DNA from: DASUTB01 sp036374835
GTDB lineage: Bacteria > Actinomycetota > Actinomycetes > Jiangellales > Jiangellaceae
NCBI GenBank assembly: GCA_036374835.1
Contig: DASUTB010000063.1
Coordinates: 1 to 7,189 of the forward strand
Length of the DNA stretch: 7,189 nucleotides
Direction of reading: 5' to 3'
Shown: one piece after another, positions 1 to 4,582 of the stretch
Position numbering within the stretch: position 1 is the stretch's first letter
Layout of the letters: each line of letters starts with the position of its first letter
The notes under the pieces: model-generated
Databases searched by the model: none
The model's input: the letters and a program-made list of their open reading frames with translations, nothing else
What the model was told of the DNA's origin: nothing
Position numbers and translations under genes: made by a program

Positions 1-449
1 TCGAGGTGTCCACGTGGATCGCCGTAGCCGTACACGGCGGCCGGTGCACCGGTCAGCGCGCGGCGGGCGCTGCGTAACCATGCCGTGGTCGGAAAGGTCG
101 TCACGTCGGGCTGCCCTGGACGTAGATCATGTTTCGGTGGCACAGGCTCAGCCTCGAATGGCGGGACGTCCGGGCCCACCTCCGGCAACTCTGCGACGAC
201 GGTGCCGGACCCCACCCGCGCCTGCAGATAGCCTTCGGCGACCAATTGGTCGTAGGCGGCGCTCACCGTGCCGCGGGCGACGTCCAGCTCCGCAGCGAGA
301 GCGCGGGTCGACGGCAGACGAGTGCCCAGAGGCAGCCTGCCGGCGCGGATCGCGTCCCGCAACGCCCGCTCGAGGACATCCCGACGGCCGCCGGGTGCGT
401 CCAGCTCCAGGTGGAGGTCCACGCCAAAAGCGGACCAATATTCATGCAC
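1..449 (-). CDS. MocR/PdxR-type GntR transcriptional regulator (5' part only)
   Basis: Translating the minus strand from a GTG at 449-447 gives 149 residues open to the left edge. Residues 1-17 contain the GVDLHLEL segment typical of MocR-type regulators. Residues 22-86 are a GntR winged helix: RDVLERALRDAIRAGRLP, then LPSTRALAAELDVARGTVSAAYDQLVAEGYL and the wing RVGSGTVV. After a linker, HDLRPGQPDVTTFP (107-120) and AAVYGYGDPRGHL (137-149) begin the aminotransferase-like (fold type I, PLP-binding) domain, most of which lies outside the window; full-length members are about 450-480 residues. GTG 449 is chosen because AAGG lies about 10 nt upstream and the family-typical N-terminus follows; the ATG at 445 is in the wrong frame. 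It diverges from the AhpD-like gene with 47 bp between starts, so it probably regulates that gene and itself. The family assignment is firm; effector and target are inferred. Confidence 0.9.
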   Translation of the reverse strand, partial: MHEYWSAFGVDLHLELDAPGGRRDVLERALRDAIRAGRLPLGTRLPSTRALAAELDVARGTVSAAYDQLVAEGYLQARVGSGTVVAELPEVGPDVPPFEAEPVPPKHDLRPGQPDVTTFPTTAWLRSARRALTGAPAAVYGYGDPRGHL

Positions 450-477
450 AGAAATGGACCTTATCAGCGATCCAATC
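432..477. promoter_or_regulatory. Probable MocR operator array in a divergent promoter region
   Basis: The space around the two divergent starts holds three related 8-mers: GGACCAAT at 432-439, AATGGACC at 453-460 and GATCCAAT at 470-477. Read in one orientation they are ATTGGTCC, AATGGACC and ATTGGATC. The second and third form an imperfect inverted repeat with a 9-bp spacer; the first lies just inside the regulator's reading frame. MocR/PdxR regulators commonly bind repeated half-sites in divergent promoter regions, so an operator is the natural reading. Binding is inferred from repeat structure and position only. Confidence 0.5.
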
Positions 478-496
478 GCTGTCTAACGTCGTAACC

Positions 497-955
497 ATGA
501 CAACAATATTTCCCGCAGTCCGCGTCGCCGTCGACGAACTTGCCCCGCACATCGCCGAGGCCATGGAAGCACTGGATGCTGCGTCTCGAAAGAACCAGCT
601 GGAGCCGGCCCTCCTGGAGTTGGTACGCATCCGCGCGTCGCAGATCAACGGTTGTGCCTACTGCGTCGACATGCACAACAGAGACGCCCGGGCCGCCGGC
701 GAGTCCGAGCGGCGGCTCTATGCTCTGCCGGTATGGCGGGAAACACCGTTGTTCACTGCCAGGGAACGCGCAGCGCTCGAGCTGACCGAGGCGGTGACGC
801 GCCTCGCCGACAACACGGTCCGCGACGAGTTGTTCGACGGTGTGGCCGAACACTTCACCGACGTCGAGCTCGCCGAGCTGATCTGGACGATCGCCGTCAT
901 CAACACGTGGAACCGACTCGGTGCGACAGCCCACCCATGGCCGCTGACCCAGTAG
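497..955 (+). CDS. AhpD-like / carboxymuconolactone decarboxylase family peroxidase
   Basis: The product is 152 residues, the normal size for a single-domain AhpD/CMD-family protein. The helical segment LELVRIRASQINGCAYCVDM (about 40-59) carries the redox-active CxxC (C53, C56) followed by H60, the arrangement of alkylhydroperoxidase AhpD-like proteins in which the Cys pair is oxidised and reduced during peroxide turnover. The C-terminal part, FTDVELAELIWTIAVINTWNR (120-140), is the usual last helix of the family. ATG 497 is chosen because the conserved fold begins right after it and there is no Shine-Dalgarno sequence; a TCTAAC element at 482-487 would place transcription start close to the ATG, suggesting a leaderless mRNA. 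It is divergent from the MocR-type regulator, which likely controls it. The physiological substrate cannot be told from sequence. Confidence 0.9.
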   Translation: MTTIFPAVRVAVDELAPHIAEAMEALDAASRKNQLEPALLELVRIRASQINGCAYCVDMHNRDARAAGESERRLYALPVWRETPLFTARERAALELTEAVTRLADNTVRDELFDGVAEHFTDVELAELIWTIAVINTWNRLGATAHPWPLTQ

Positions 956-1169
956 CCGCGTCCGTTGGGGCTGTGCCTGCGATCCCGAATTTCTGATCAC
1001 AGCGACATCGCAGGTTAGCTCCGAAAGCCTCCAGACTGCTAGCGCGGATGCGAGCACGTGATCGTTTCCGGGTGATGATCGCGGCGACCTCTTGGTTCGT
1101 GCCCACCGGCATGATTGGTAGACAACGTCGCCGAGGACGGATCGGCGATGCACCCAAGGGAGGACCGGA
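956..1169. other. Intergenic region with interlocked inverted repeats; no gene seen
   Basis: These 214 bp separate the AhpD-like gene from the DUF2867 gene. Shortly after the stop codon lie two crossing inverted repeats: CTGTG (971-975) with CACAG (998-1002), and CCTGCGAT (976-983) with ATCGCAGG (1007-1014). They could form alternative hairpins or a pseudoknot and may act as a transcript end, though no T tract follows. Further on, TAGACA at 1119-1124 is a possible -10 element for the downstream gene, but no convincing -35 accompanies it. Reading frames across this stretch on either strand have no recognisable protein content. Confidence 0.4.
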
Positions 1170-1760
1170 GTGAGACTCCCGATAGCAGAGCACACCTCGC
1201 GCCCCTGGCGCATCCACGAGATCACCCGTGATTTCGAGGTCGAGGACGTTTGGGCATTGCCGACACCCGGTGGACCGGACGACTTCGAGCGGCTGATCTC
1301 AGGACTGGCCACCTCCGGGCGGCCCGGCGACAACGCCGCCGGCATTCCTCGCCTGATCTGGGCGGTCCGCTGGAAGCTCGGCGAACTGCTCGGATGGGAC
1401 CGGGAGGGCGCAGGCCTGGACGAACGGGTCGCGTCCCTGCGGCACCGCCTGCCTGCCGACCTGCGTGCCGCACCACTCCCCTCGCTGGGCGAGCTGCCAT
1501 TCTCGCCGCTCTATCTGCTCGATGACGAGTTCGCGGCGGAGATCGCCAACAACACCGTGCACGGAGTCCTACACCTCGGCTGGGTCGAGGACGGCACCGG
1601 CCGCTACCGGGGTCAGATGACGGTGCTGGTCAAGCCGAACGGTCGCCTCGGACGGCTCTACCTGGCCGCGATCAAGCCGTTCCGCCTCCTGTTCATCTAT
1701 CCGGCACTGATGCGGGACGTCGGACGTCGATGGCAGAAGGCAGACGATGGCCCTCGATAA
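1170..1760 (+). CDS. DUF2867 family protein
   Basis: This is a 196-residue protein matching the actinobacterial DUF2867 family from end to end. Seen here: RPWRIHEI (11-18), DFEVEDVWALPTPGGPDDF (21-39), a central IWAVRWKLGELLGWD block, LPFSPLYLLDDEFAAEIANN, then TVHGVLHLGWVEDGTGRYRG and LYLAAIKPFRLLFIYPALMRDVGR near the C-terminus. Its length is typical of the stand-alone form. The biochemical function of the family is not established; related domains also occur fused to NAD(P)-binding proteins. The GTG start at 1170 is supported by a strong AAGGGAGGA ribosome binding site at 1156-1164. The next gene starts 9 nt after the stop, with its ribosome binding site touching this stop codon, so the two are very likely one translationally coupled operon. 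It is predicted soluble, with no obvious signal peptide. Confidence 0.85.
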   Translation: MRLPIAEHTSRPWRIHEITRDFEVEDVWALPTPGGPDDFERLISGLATSGRPGDNAAGIPRLIWAVRWKLGELLGWDREGAGLDERVASLRHRLPADLRAAPLPSLGELPFSPLYLLDDEFAAEIANNTVHGVLHLGWVEDGTGRYRGQMTVLVKPNGRLGRLYLAAIKPFRLLFIYPALMRDVGRRWQKADDGPR

Positions 1761-1769
1761 GGTGGCCGC

Positions 1770-2144
1770 ATGAAGATCAACCACAAGGTCGTGGTGTTCG
1801 ACGCCGCCGACCTTCGCCCCGAAAGCGAGTTCTGGGCCGGCGTTCTTGACGGGACGGTCGATGTCGACGACGACTGGCACATGGTGCTCGTCGACGACGC
1901 GCCGGTCGTCGGCGTCCAGCTTGCCCCGAACCACGTCCCACCAGACTGGCCGGACGGAACGCCGCAGCAGCAGATTCACCTCGATCTGTGGGTCGATGAC
2001 ATCGCGACTGCCCACGAGACGGTCATGACTCTGGGCGCCAAGCTGTTGAAGCCGGCAGAAGACACCGACGAGCCGGACAACTTCCAGGTGTACGCGGACC
2101 CGGCGGGACACCCGTTCTGCCTCTGTTGGGTCAAGAAGTCCTGA
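1770..2144 (+). CDS. VOC (glyoxalase/bleomycin-resistance-like) family protein A
   Basis: The 124-residue protein has the paired beta-alpha-beta-beta-beta layout of the vicinal oxygen chelate fold in its Glyoxalase_6-like form. Landmarks are NHKVVVFDAADLRPESEFWAG (4-24), the mid-protein strand QQQIHLDLWVDD (66-77, with H70), AHETVMTLGAKLL (81-93) and the terminal YADPAGHPFCLCWV (108-121). At the position where many VOC enzymes, including the two others in this window, have a metal-binding Glu (xEFC), this protein has GHPFC with Pro115, so its metal site, if any, differs. The ribosome binding site AAGGTGG (1759-1765) overlaps the stop of the DUF2867 gene, indicating translational coupling. The substrate is unknown; the fold covers glyoxalases, dioxygenases and drug-binding proteins. 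Confidence 0.85.
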   Translation: MKINHKVVVFDAADLRPESEFWAGVLDGTVDVDDDWHMVLVDDAPVVGVQLAPNHVPPDWPDGTPQQQIHLDLWVDDIATAHETVMTLGAKLLKPAEDTDEPDNFQVYADPAGHPFCLCWVKKS

Positions 2145-2176
2145 TCCGACACTATGCTCAGTACGTTGCGATCATA

Positions 2177-2190
2177 CGAACGTATGTTCG
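2177..2190. promoter_or_regulatory. LexA/SOS box
   Basis: CGAACGTATGTTCG is CGAAC-N4-GTTCG, the perfect arm pair of the actinobacterial LexA operator (also flanked by A at the 3' side, as in the TCGAAC-N4-GTTCGA form known from mycobacteria). It sits directly upstream of a TAGTGT -10-like hexamer (2192-2197) and 12 bp before the GTG start of the next gene, so bound LexA would overlap the promoter. A perfect 10-of-10 arm match at this position is unlikely by chance. Damage inducibility is inferred from the site, not shown. Confidence 0.85.
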
Positions 2191-2191
2191 A

Positions 2192-2197
2192 TAGTGT
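2192..2197 (+). promoter_or_regulatory. -10 element of the SOS-controlled promoter
   Basis: TAGTGT fits the actinobacterial -10 pattern TAgnnT and lies 4 bp before a GTG start codon, which would give a leaderless or nearly leaderless transcript. It is adjacent to the LexA box, as in many SOS promoters. The -35 region is weak (TTGCGA at 2166-2171 with a long 20-bp spacer). Confidence 0.5.
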
Positions 2198-2201
2198 AAA
2201 C

Positions 2202-2474
2202 GTGGCTGAACGTACCCAACCGGAACACGTACTCAGGTGGCAGACGGTCGTCAATGAGCATTGGCCACCGGCGCCTGTGTCGATCAAGGACCGTGACCGC
2301 GCCATACCGGTGCGTGCACGGATCGTTTGGGAGCGGGACGGCGAGGAGTATCGGGACGGCTTGGCCAAACGATGGGACGGCGAACATGTATATGTGGAGA
2401 TCATTGACGTGCGACTCCGGAGCAACGGTGTATGGCTGAAGCCCGGCGACGTGTACCGACGGTCACCCGCGTGA
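2202..2474 (+). CDS. Small SOS-box-controlled protein of unknown function
   Basis: From GTG 2202 this encodes 90 residues that I do not assign to a named family. It is charged and Trp-rich (W13, W21, W43, W58, W78). Visible blocks are HVLRWQTVVNEHWPPAPV (9-26), IPVRARIVWERDGEEYRDG (35-53), AKRWDGEHVYVEIID (55-69) and NGVWLKPGDVYRR (75-87). The spacing of hydrophobic strands after residue 35 suggests a small beta-barrel, but this is inference. No signal peptide or membrane segment is apparent. The frame is open further upstream (ATG 2154, ATG 2184), but those starts would translate the LexA box itself, so GTG 2202, just after the -10 element, is preferred. The VOC gene B follows 43 bp downstream on the same strand and may be co-transcribed. 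A role in the DNA-damage response is suggested by the operator only. Confidence 0.7.
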   Translation: MAERTQPEHVLRWQTVVNEHWPPAPVSIKDRDRAIPVRARIVWERDGEEYRDGLAKRWDGEHVYVEIIDVRLRSNGVWLKPGDVYRRSPA

Positions 2475-2517
2475 TCGAACCGCCGGTCTGCCCGACGTCG
2501 ATAGGAAGTGAGAACGG

Positions 2518-2910
2518 ATGCGCTTGATCGTCGTACTCGACTGCGCCGACGCCGACGCGTTGGCCGATTTCTGGTCGTCCGCGCTGGGTTTCCGGCGTGG
2601 CCGGTTCCATCCGCCGTACGTTCGGCTGGTCGACCCGAGCGAACGGTGGCCCAATCTACTGCTGCAGCAAGTACCTGAGCCGAAATCCGGCAAGAACCGG
2701 ATGCATCTGGACATTCAGGTTGCCGATGTCGACCCCGAAGTCGAACGACTGACCGCGCTGGGCGCGACCGTCGTGTCGCCGGCGCACGACGATGAAGGCT
2801 TCCTGACCGCGATCTTGGCCGATCCGCAAGGCAACGAGTTCTGCGTGATCAGACCACCGGAGGGCGGCTACGACCAGGAACGACTGCTCGCTGAACAGCA
2901 CTCCACGTAG
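2518..2910 (+). CDS. VOC (Glyoxalase_6-like) family protein B
   Basis: The 130-residue protein opens with MRLIVVLDCADADALADFW, a typical start for actinobacterial Glyoxalase_6-like proteins, followed by SALGFRRGRF. Mid-protein, KNRMHLDIQVAD (59-70) carries H63. ERLTALGATVV (76-86) and LADPQGNEFCVI (100-111) complete the second half, with E107 at the usual metal-ligand position. An acidic/polar tail follows residue 112. Position 1 of the classic metal triad (a His on the first strand) is not evident, so metal binding is uncertain. ATG 2518 is preceded by GGAAGTGAG (2504-2512). It may share the SOS-regulated transcript of the gene 43 bp upstream, although a separate weak promoter in the gap cannot be excluded. 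A hairpin directly after its stop marks a likely transcript end. The substrate is unknown. Confidence 0.88.
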   Translation: MRLIVVLDCADADALADFWSSALGFRRGRFHPPYVRLVDPSERWPNLLLQQVPEPKSGKNRMHLDIQVADVDPEVERLTALGATVVSPAHDDEGFLTAILADPQGNEFCVIRPPEGGYDQERLLAEQHST

Positions 2911-2940
2911 CACGGTTGAGCCGAACCTCAAATTGCCGTG
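2911..2940 (+). terminator. Terminator-like hairpin after VOC gene B
   Basis: Directly after the TAG stop, CACGG (2911-2915) pairs with CCGTG (2936-2940) and, inside it, TTGAG (2916-2920) pairs with CTCAA (2927-2931). This leaves a 6-nt loop CCGAAC and a 4-nt bulge ATTG on the 3' side. There is no following T run, which is common for actinobacterial terminators. The alternative GTG start of the downstream gene (2938) falls inside this hairpin, which argues against using it. Confidence 0.45.
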
Positions 2941-2971
2941 GCGCCGGAACGGGACTGTCTCGACACCCGAA

Positions 2972-2977
2972 TAGGCT
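2972..2977 (+). promoter_or_regulatory. Candidate -10 element of the PP2C-like gene
   Basis: TAGGCT lies 8 bp before the ATG at 2986, matching TAgnnT and consistent with a leaderless mRNA; there is no Shine-Dalgarno sequence before this ATG. No clear -35 is present. Confidence 0.35.
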
Positions 2978-2985
2978 CTTCGAGC

Positions 2986-3807
2986 ATGAAGGTCGCGATG
3001 GCCAGCAGCCCCGGCCACGCCGACCGGCCGAACGAGGACTTCGTCGGCGCTGGGCCCGGCGCTGTGGTGCTGCTGGACGGCGCTGGAAATCCAGAGACGG
3101 ACTCCGTCTGTCGCCACGGAGTCGCCTGGTACTCCCACACCCTCGGCACGACGCTGCTCGGTCGGCTGTTCCGCGAACCTGGCACGAACCTTGCCGCGGC
3201 TCTGGCCGATTCGATCGGGCACGTATCCGGGCTGCATCGCCACAGCTGCGACCTCGCCAGTCCGATCAGCCCGCAGGCAACTGTGGCGATCGTCCGACTC
3301 GGCGACGAGCAGGTGGACTACTTCGTGCTCGCGGACGCCTTCGTCGCCCTGGACTTGTCCGAATCCGGCCCGCAGATCATCACCGACTCGCGCGAAGTCG
3401 ACGTTCGCAGTGAGTGCACCTCGTCGTTACGCGACCTGACCGCAGGCACGCCCGAGTACGAGCGGGCACTGCTATCGGCGACCGACGCGTTCCGCGCTCG
3501 GCGCAACCAGCCCGGTGGGTACTGGATCGCCAAGGACGATCCTGAAGCGGCCATGCAGGCGGTCGCCGGCAGCGTTCCACTCCACCAACTGGCCGGTGCC
3601 GCCCTCCTCAGCAACGGTGCCAGCCGGATCGTGGATCCGTACCGTCTGGCGGAGTGGCCGACCGTCCTAGACCTGATCCGCACGGACGGCCCCGACGAGG
3701 TCCTCCGACGAGTCCGCGAGGCAGAAGCCACGGCCCAGCGCGCGGGTTCAATCGCCGACGGCGGCCGTCCCGACGACGCGACAGTCGCCTACTGCGAACC
3801 CGCCTGA
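2986..3807 (+). CDS. PP2C-like protein phosphatase domain protein
   Basis: The 273-residue protein carries the order of motifs of the PP2C/SpoIIE-type metal-dependent Ser/Thr phosphatase fold. They are RPNEDFVG (14-21, D18), VVLLDGAGN (27-35, D31-G32), the SPQATVAIV strand (95-103), YFVLADAFVALD (112-123, D117), GAALLSNGASR (residues about 204-214) and the terminal RPDDATVAY (261-269, D263/D264). Related actinobacterial proteins usually read LLSDGASR at the fifth motif; here Asp is replaced by Asn210 (AAC at 3613-3615), at a metal-coordinating position of classical PP2C. The protein may therefore have altered or no phosphatase activity. ATG 2986 is preferred over GTG 2938, since the conserved domain starts at once and 2938 lies in a hairpin. 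No membrane segment is visible. It stands alone between two hairpin regions, so its substrate is not suggested by neighbours. Confidence 0.8.
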   Translation: MKVAMASSPGHADRPNEDFVGAGPGAVVLLDGAGNPETDSVCRHGVAWYSHTLGTTLLGRLFREPGTNLAAALADSIGHVSGLHRHSCDLASPISPQATVAIVRLGDEQVDYFVLADAFVALDLSESGPQIITDSREVDVRSECTSSLRDLTAGTPEYERALLSATDAFRARRNQPGGYWIAKDDPEAAMQAVAGSVPLHQLAGAALLSNGASRIVDPYRLAEWPTVLDLIRTDGPDEVLRRVREAEATAQRAGSIADGGRPDDATVAYCEPA

Positions 3808-4093
3808 ACGATTCGCCGAAAGCGCGACGCCCTGATCTATCCCAAGGTGGGCAGCGAAATGGACGCTCACACACCAGGAGACTGCGAGCTCGGCGAGATG
3901 CCATGGTCTACGACCGCACACACTGACCGCTGAGGCGGCTTTGCCGGCAACTCGGTCAGTGCCGAGCCGGCGATCAGGACCGATCCTGTCCGGGATATGC
4001 GGGACGCTGGAATCGTGACCGATCAAACATGGAACACTGCGCCGACAACGCATACCGGCATACTCACCAATGCGCCCACGGGGAGGAGCTGAG
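3808..4093. other. Intergenic region with hairpins; no convincing gene
   Basis: A 286-bp gap between the PP2C-like gene and VOC gene C. It contains two hairpins (3943-3971 and 3975-3988) and, at its end, the ribosome binding site of the next gene. A 24-codon frame at 3859-3933 has a passable AAGGTGG upstream but no recognisable content. Nothing else is supported, including RNA genes. Confidence 0.4.
3943..3971 (+). terminator. Terminator-like hairpin in the gap after the PP2C-like gene
   Basis: GCCGG (3943-3947) pairs with CCGGC (3967-3971), and CTCGG (3951-3955) pairs with CCGAG (3962-3966), with a CAA bulge on the 5' side and a 6-nt loop TCAGTG. The stem is G/C rich with no T tract. A second small stem, CAGGA/TCCTG at 3975-3988, follows at once. 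It lies 135 bp after the PP2C-like stop, so it may instead be part of the leader of a transcript for the next gene. Confidence 0.35.
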
Positions 4094-4531
4094 ATGGTTC
4101 GCGACGTCCAGATCACCTTCGACTGTGCCGACCCGGCCAGGTTGGCCGCTTTCTGGATCGAGACTCTCGGCTACAAGTTGCAGGATCCGCCCGAAGGCTT
4201 CGACTCATGGGACCAAGCGCTCGATGCGATGGACGTACCTGTCGAGAATCGCAACGACTACTCGGCGGTGATCGACCCCGAGTCCTCCCGGCCACGCCTG
4301 TTCTTCCAGCGGGTTCCGGAGGGTAAGCAAGCCAAGAACCGCGTACACCTCGACGTGCGAGCCGCCCCCGGACTCAACGGCGACGAACGGATGACGGCCC
4401 TCGAGGCCGAGGCTGAACGACTCGTCGCCCTTGGCGCCACCCGGCTGAAACGCTACGAGCCCGAGCCTCCCCTCGCGGGGGGTCACATCGTGATGCTCGA
4501 CCCGGAGGACAACGAGTTCTGCCTCGACTGA
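4094..4531 (+). CDS. VOC (Glyoxalase_6-like) family protein C
   Basis: The 145-residue protein begins VRDVQITFDCADPARLAAFW, close in pattern to VOC protein B. It has an insertion around residues 31-58 (GFDSWDQALDAMDVPVENRND) that is also found in related longer Glyoxalase_6-like proteins. LFFQRVPEGKQAKNRVHLDV (69-88) carries H85. AEAERLVALGATRLKRYE and VMLDPEDNEFCLD (133-145, E141) close the fold right at the C-terminus. A very good ribosome binding site GGAGGAG (4082-4088), 5 nt before ATG 4094, decides the start over the in-frame ATG at 4070. The DUF389 gene follows 50 bp later. Like B it lacks an obvious N-terminal metal-binding His. The substrate is unknown. Confidence 0.88.
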   Translation: MVRDVQITFDCADPARLAAFWIETLGYKLQDPPEGFDSWDQALDAMDVPVENRNDYSAVIDPESSRPRLFFQRVPEGKQAKNRVHLDVRAAPGLNGDERMTALEAEAERLVALGATRLKRYEPEPPLAGGHIVMLDPEDNEFCLD

Positions 4532-4557
4532 TCGCCACGGCAACGGCGTCGGGAGGC

Positions 4558-4582
4558 TCCGCCTAGTGCCACGATAGGCGGA
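4558..4582. promoter_or_regulatory. Perfect inverted repeat abutting the DUF389 start codon
   Basis: TCCGCCTA (4558-4565) and TAGGCGGA (4575-4582) are an exact 8-bp inverted repeat with a 9-bp spacer; the last base is the A of the ATG. As RNA it would be a stable hairpin hiding the only purine-rich stretch (AGGCGG) in front of the gene. As DNA it has the size of a dimeric repressor operator. A TAGTGC -10-like element (4564-4569) lies inside it. Function is inferred. Confidence 0.45.

Noticed and set aside
14..955. A 313-codon plus-strand frame that includes the AhpD-like protein at its end
   Set aside because: The first ~160 codons are Arg/Pro-rich and lie opposite the MocR gene; the real protein starts at 497, where family similarity begins.
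464..1345. A 293-codon minus-strand frame across the AhpD-like gene and the following gap
   Set aside because: No recognisable domain; it is the antisense shadow of the AhpD-like and DUF2867 genes joined through the intergenic region.
2938..2985. N-terminal extension of the PP2C-like protein from GTG 2938
   Set aside because: The GTG sits in a terminator-like hairpin and the extra 16 residues are not part of the domain; ATG 2986 has a -10 element at leaderless spacing.
3859..3933. 24-codon ORF with AAGGTGG upstream
   Set aside because: Spacing is long, there is no recognisable peptide and no neighbour logic; chance is the simpler explanation.
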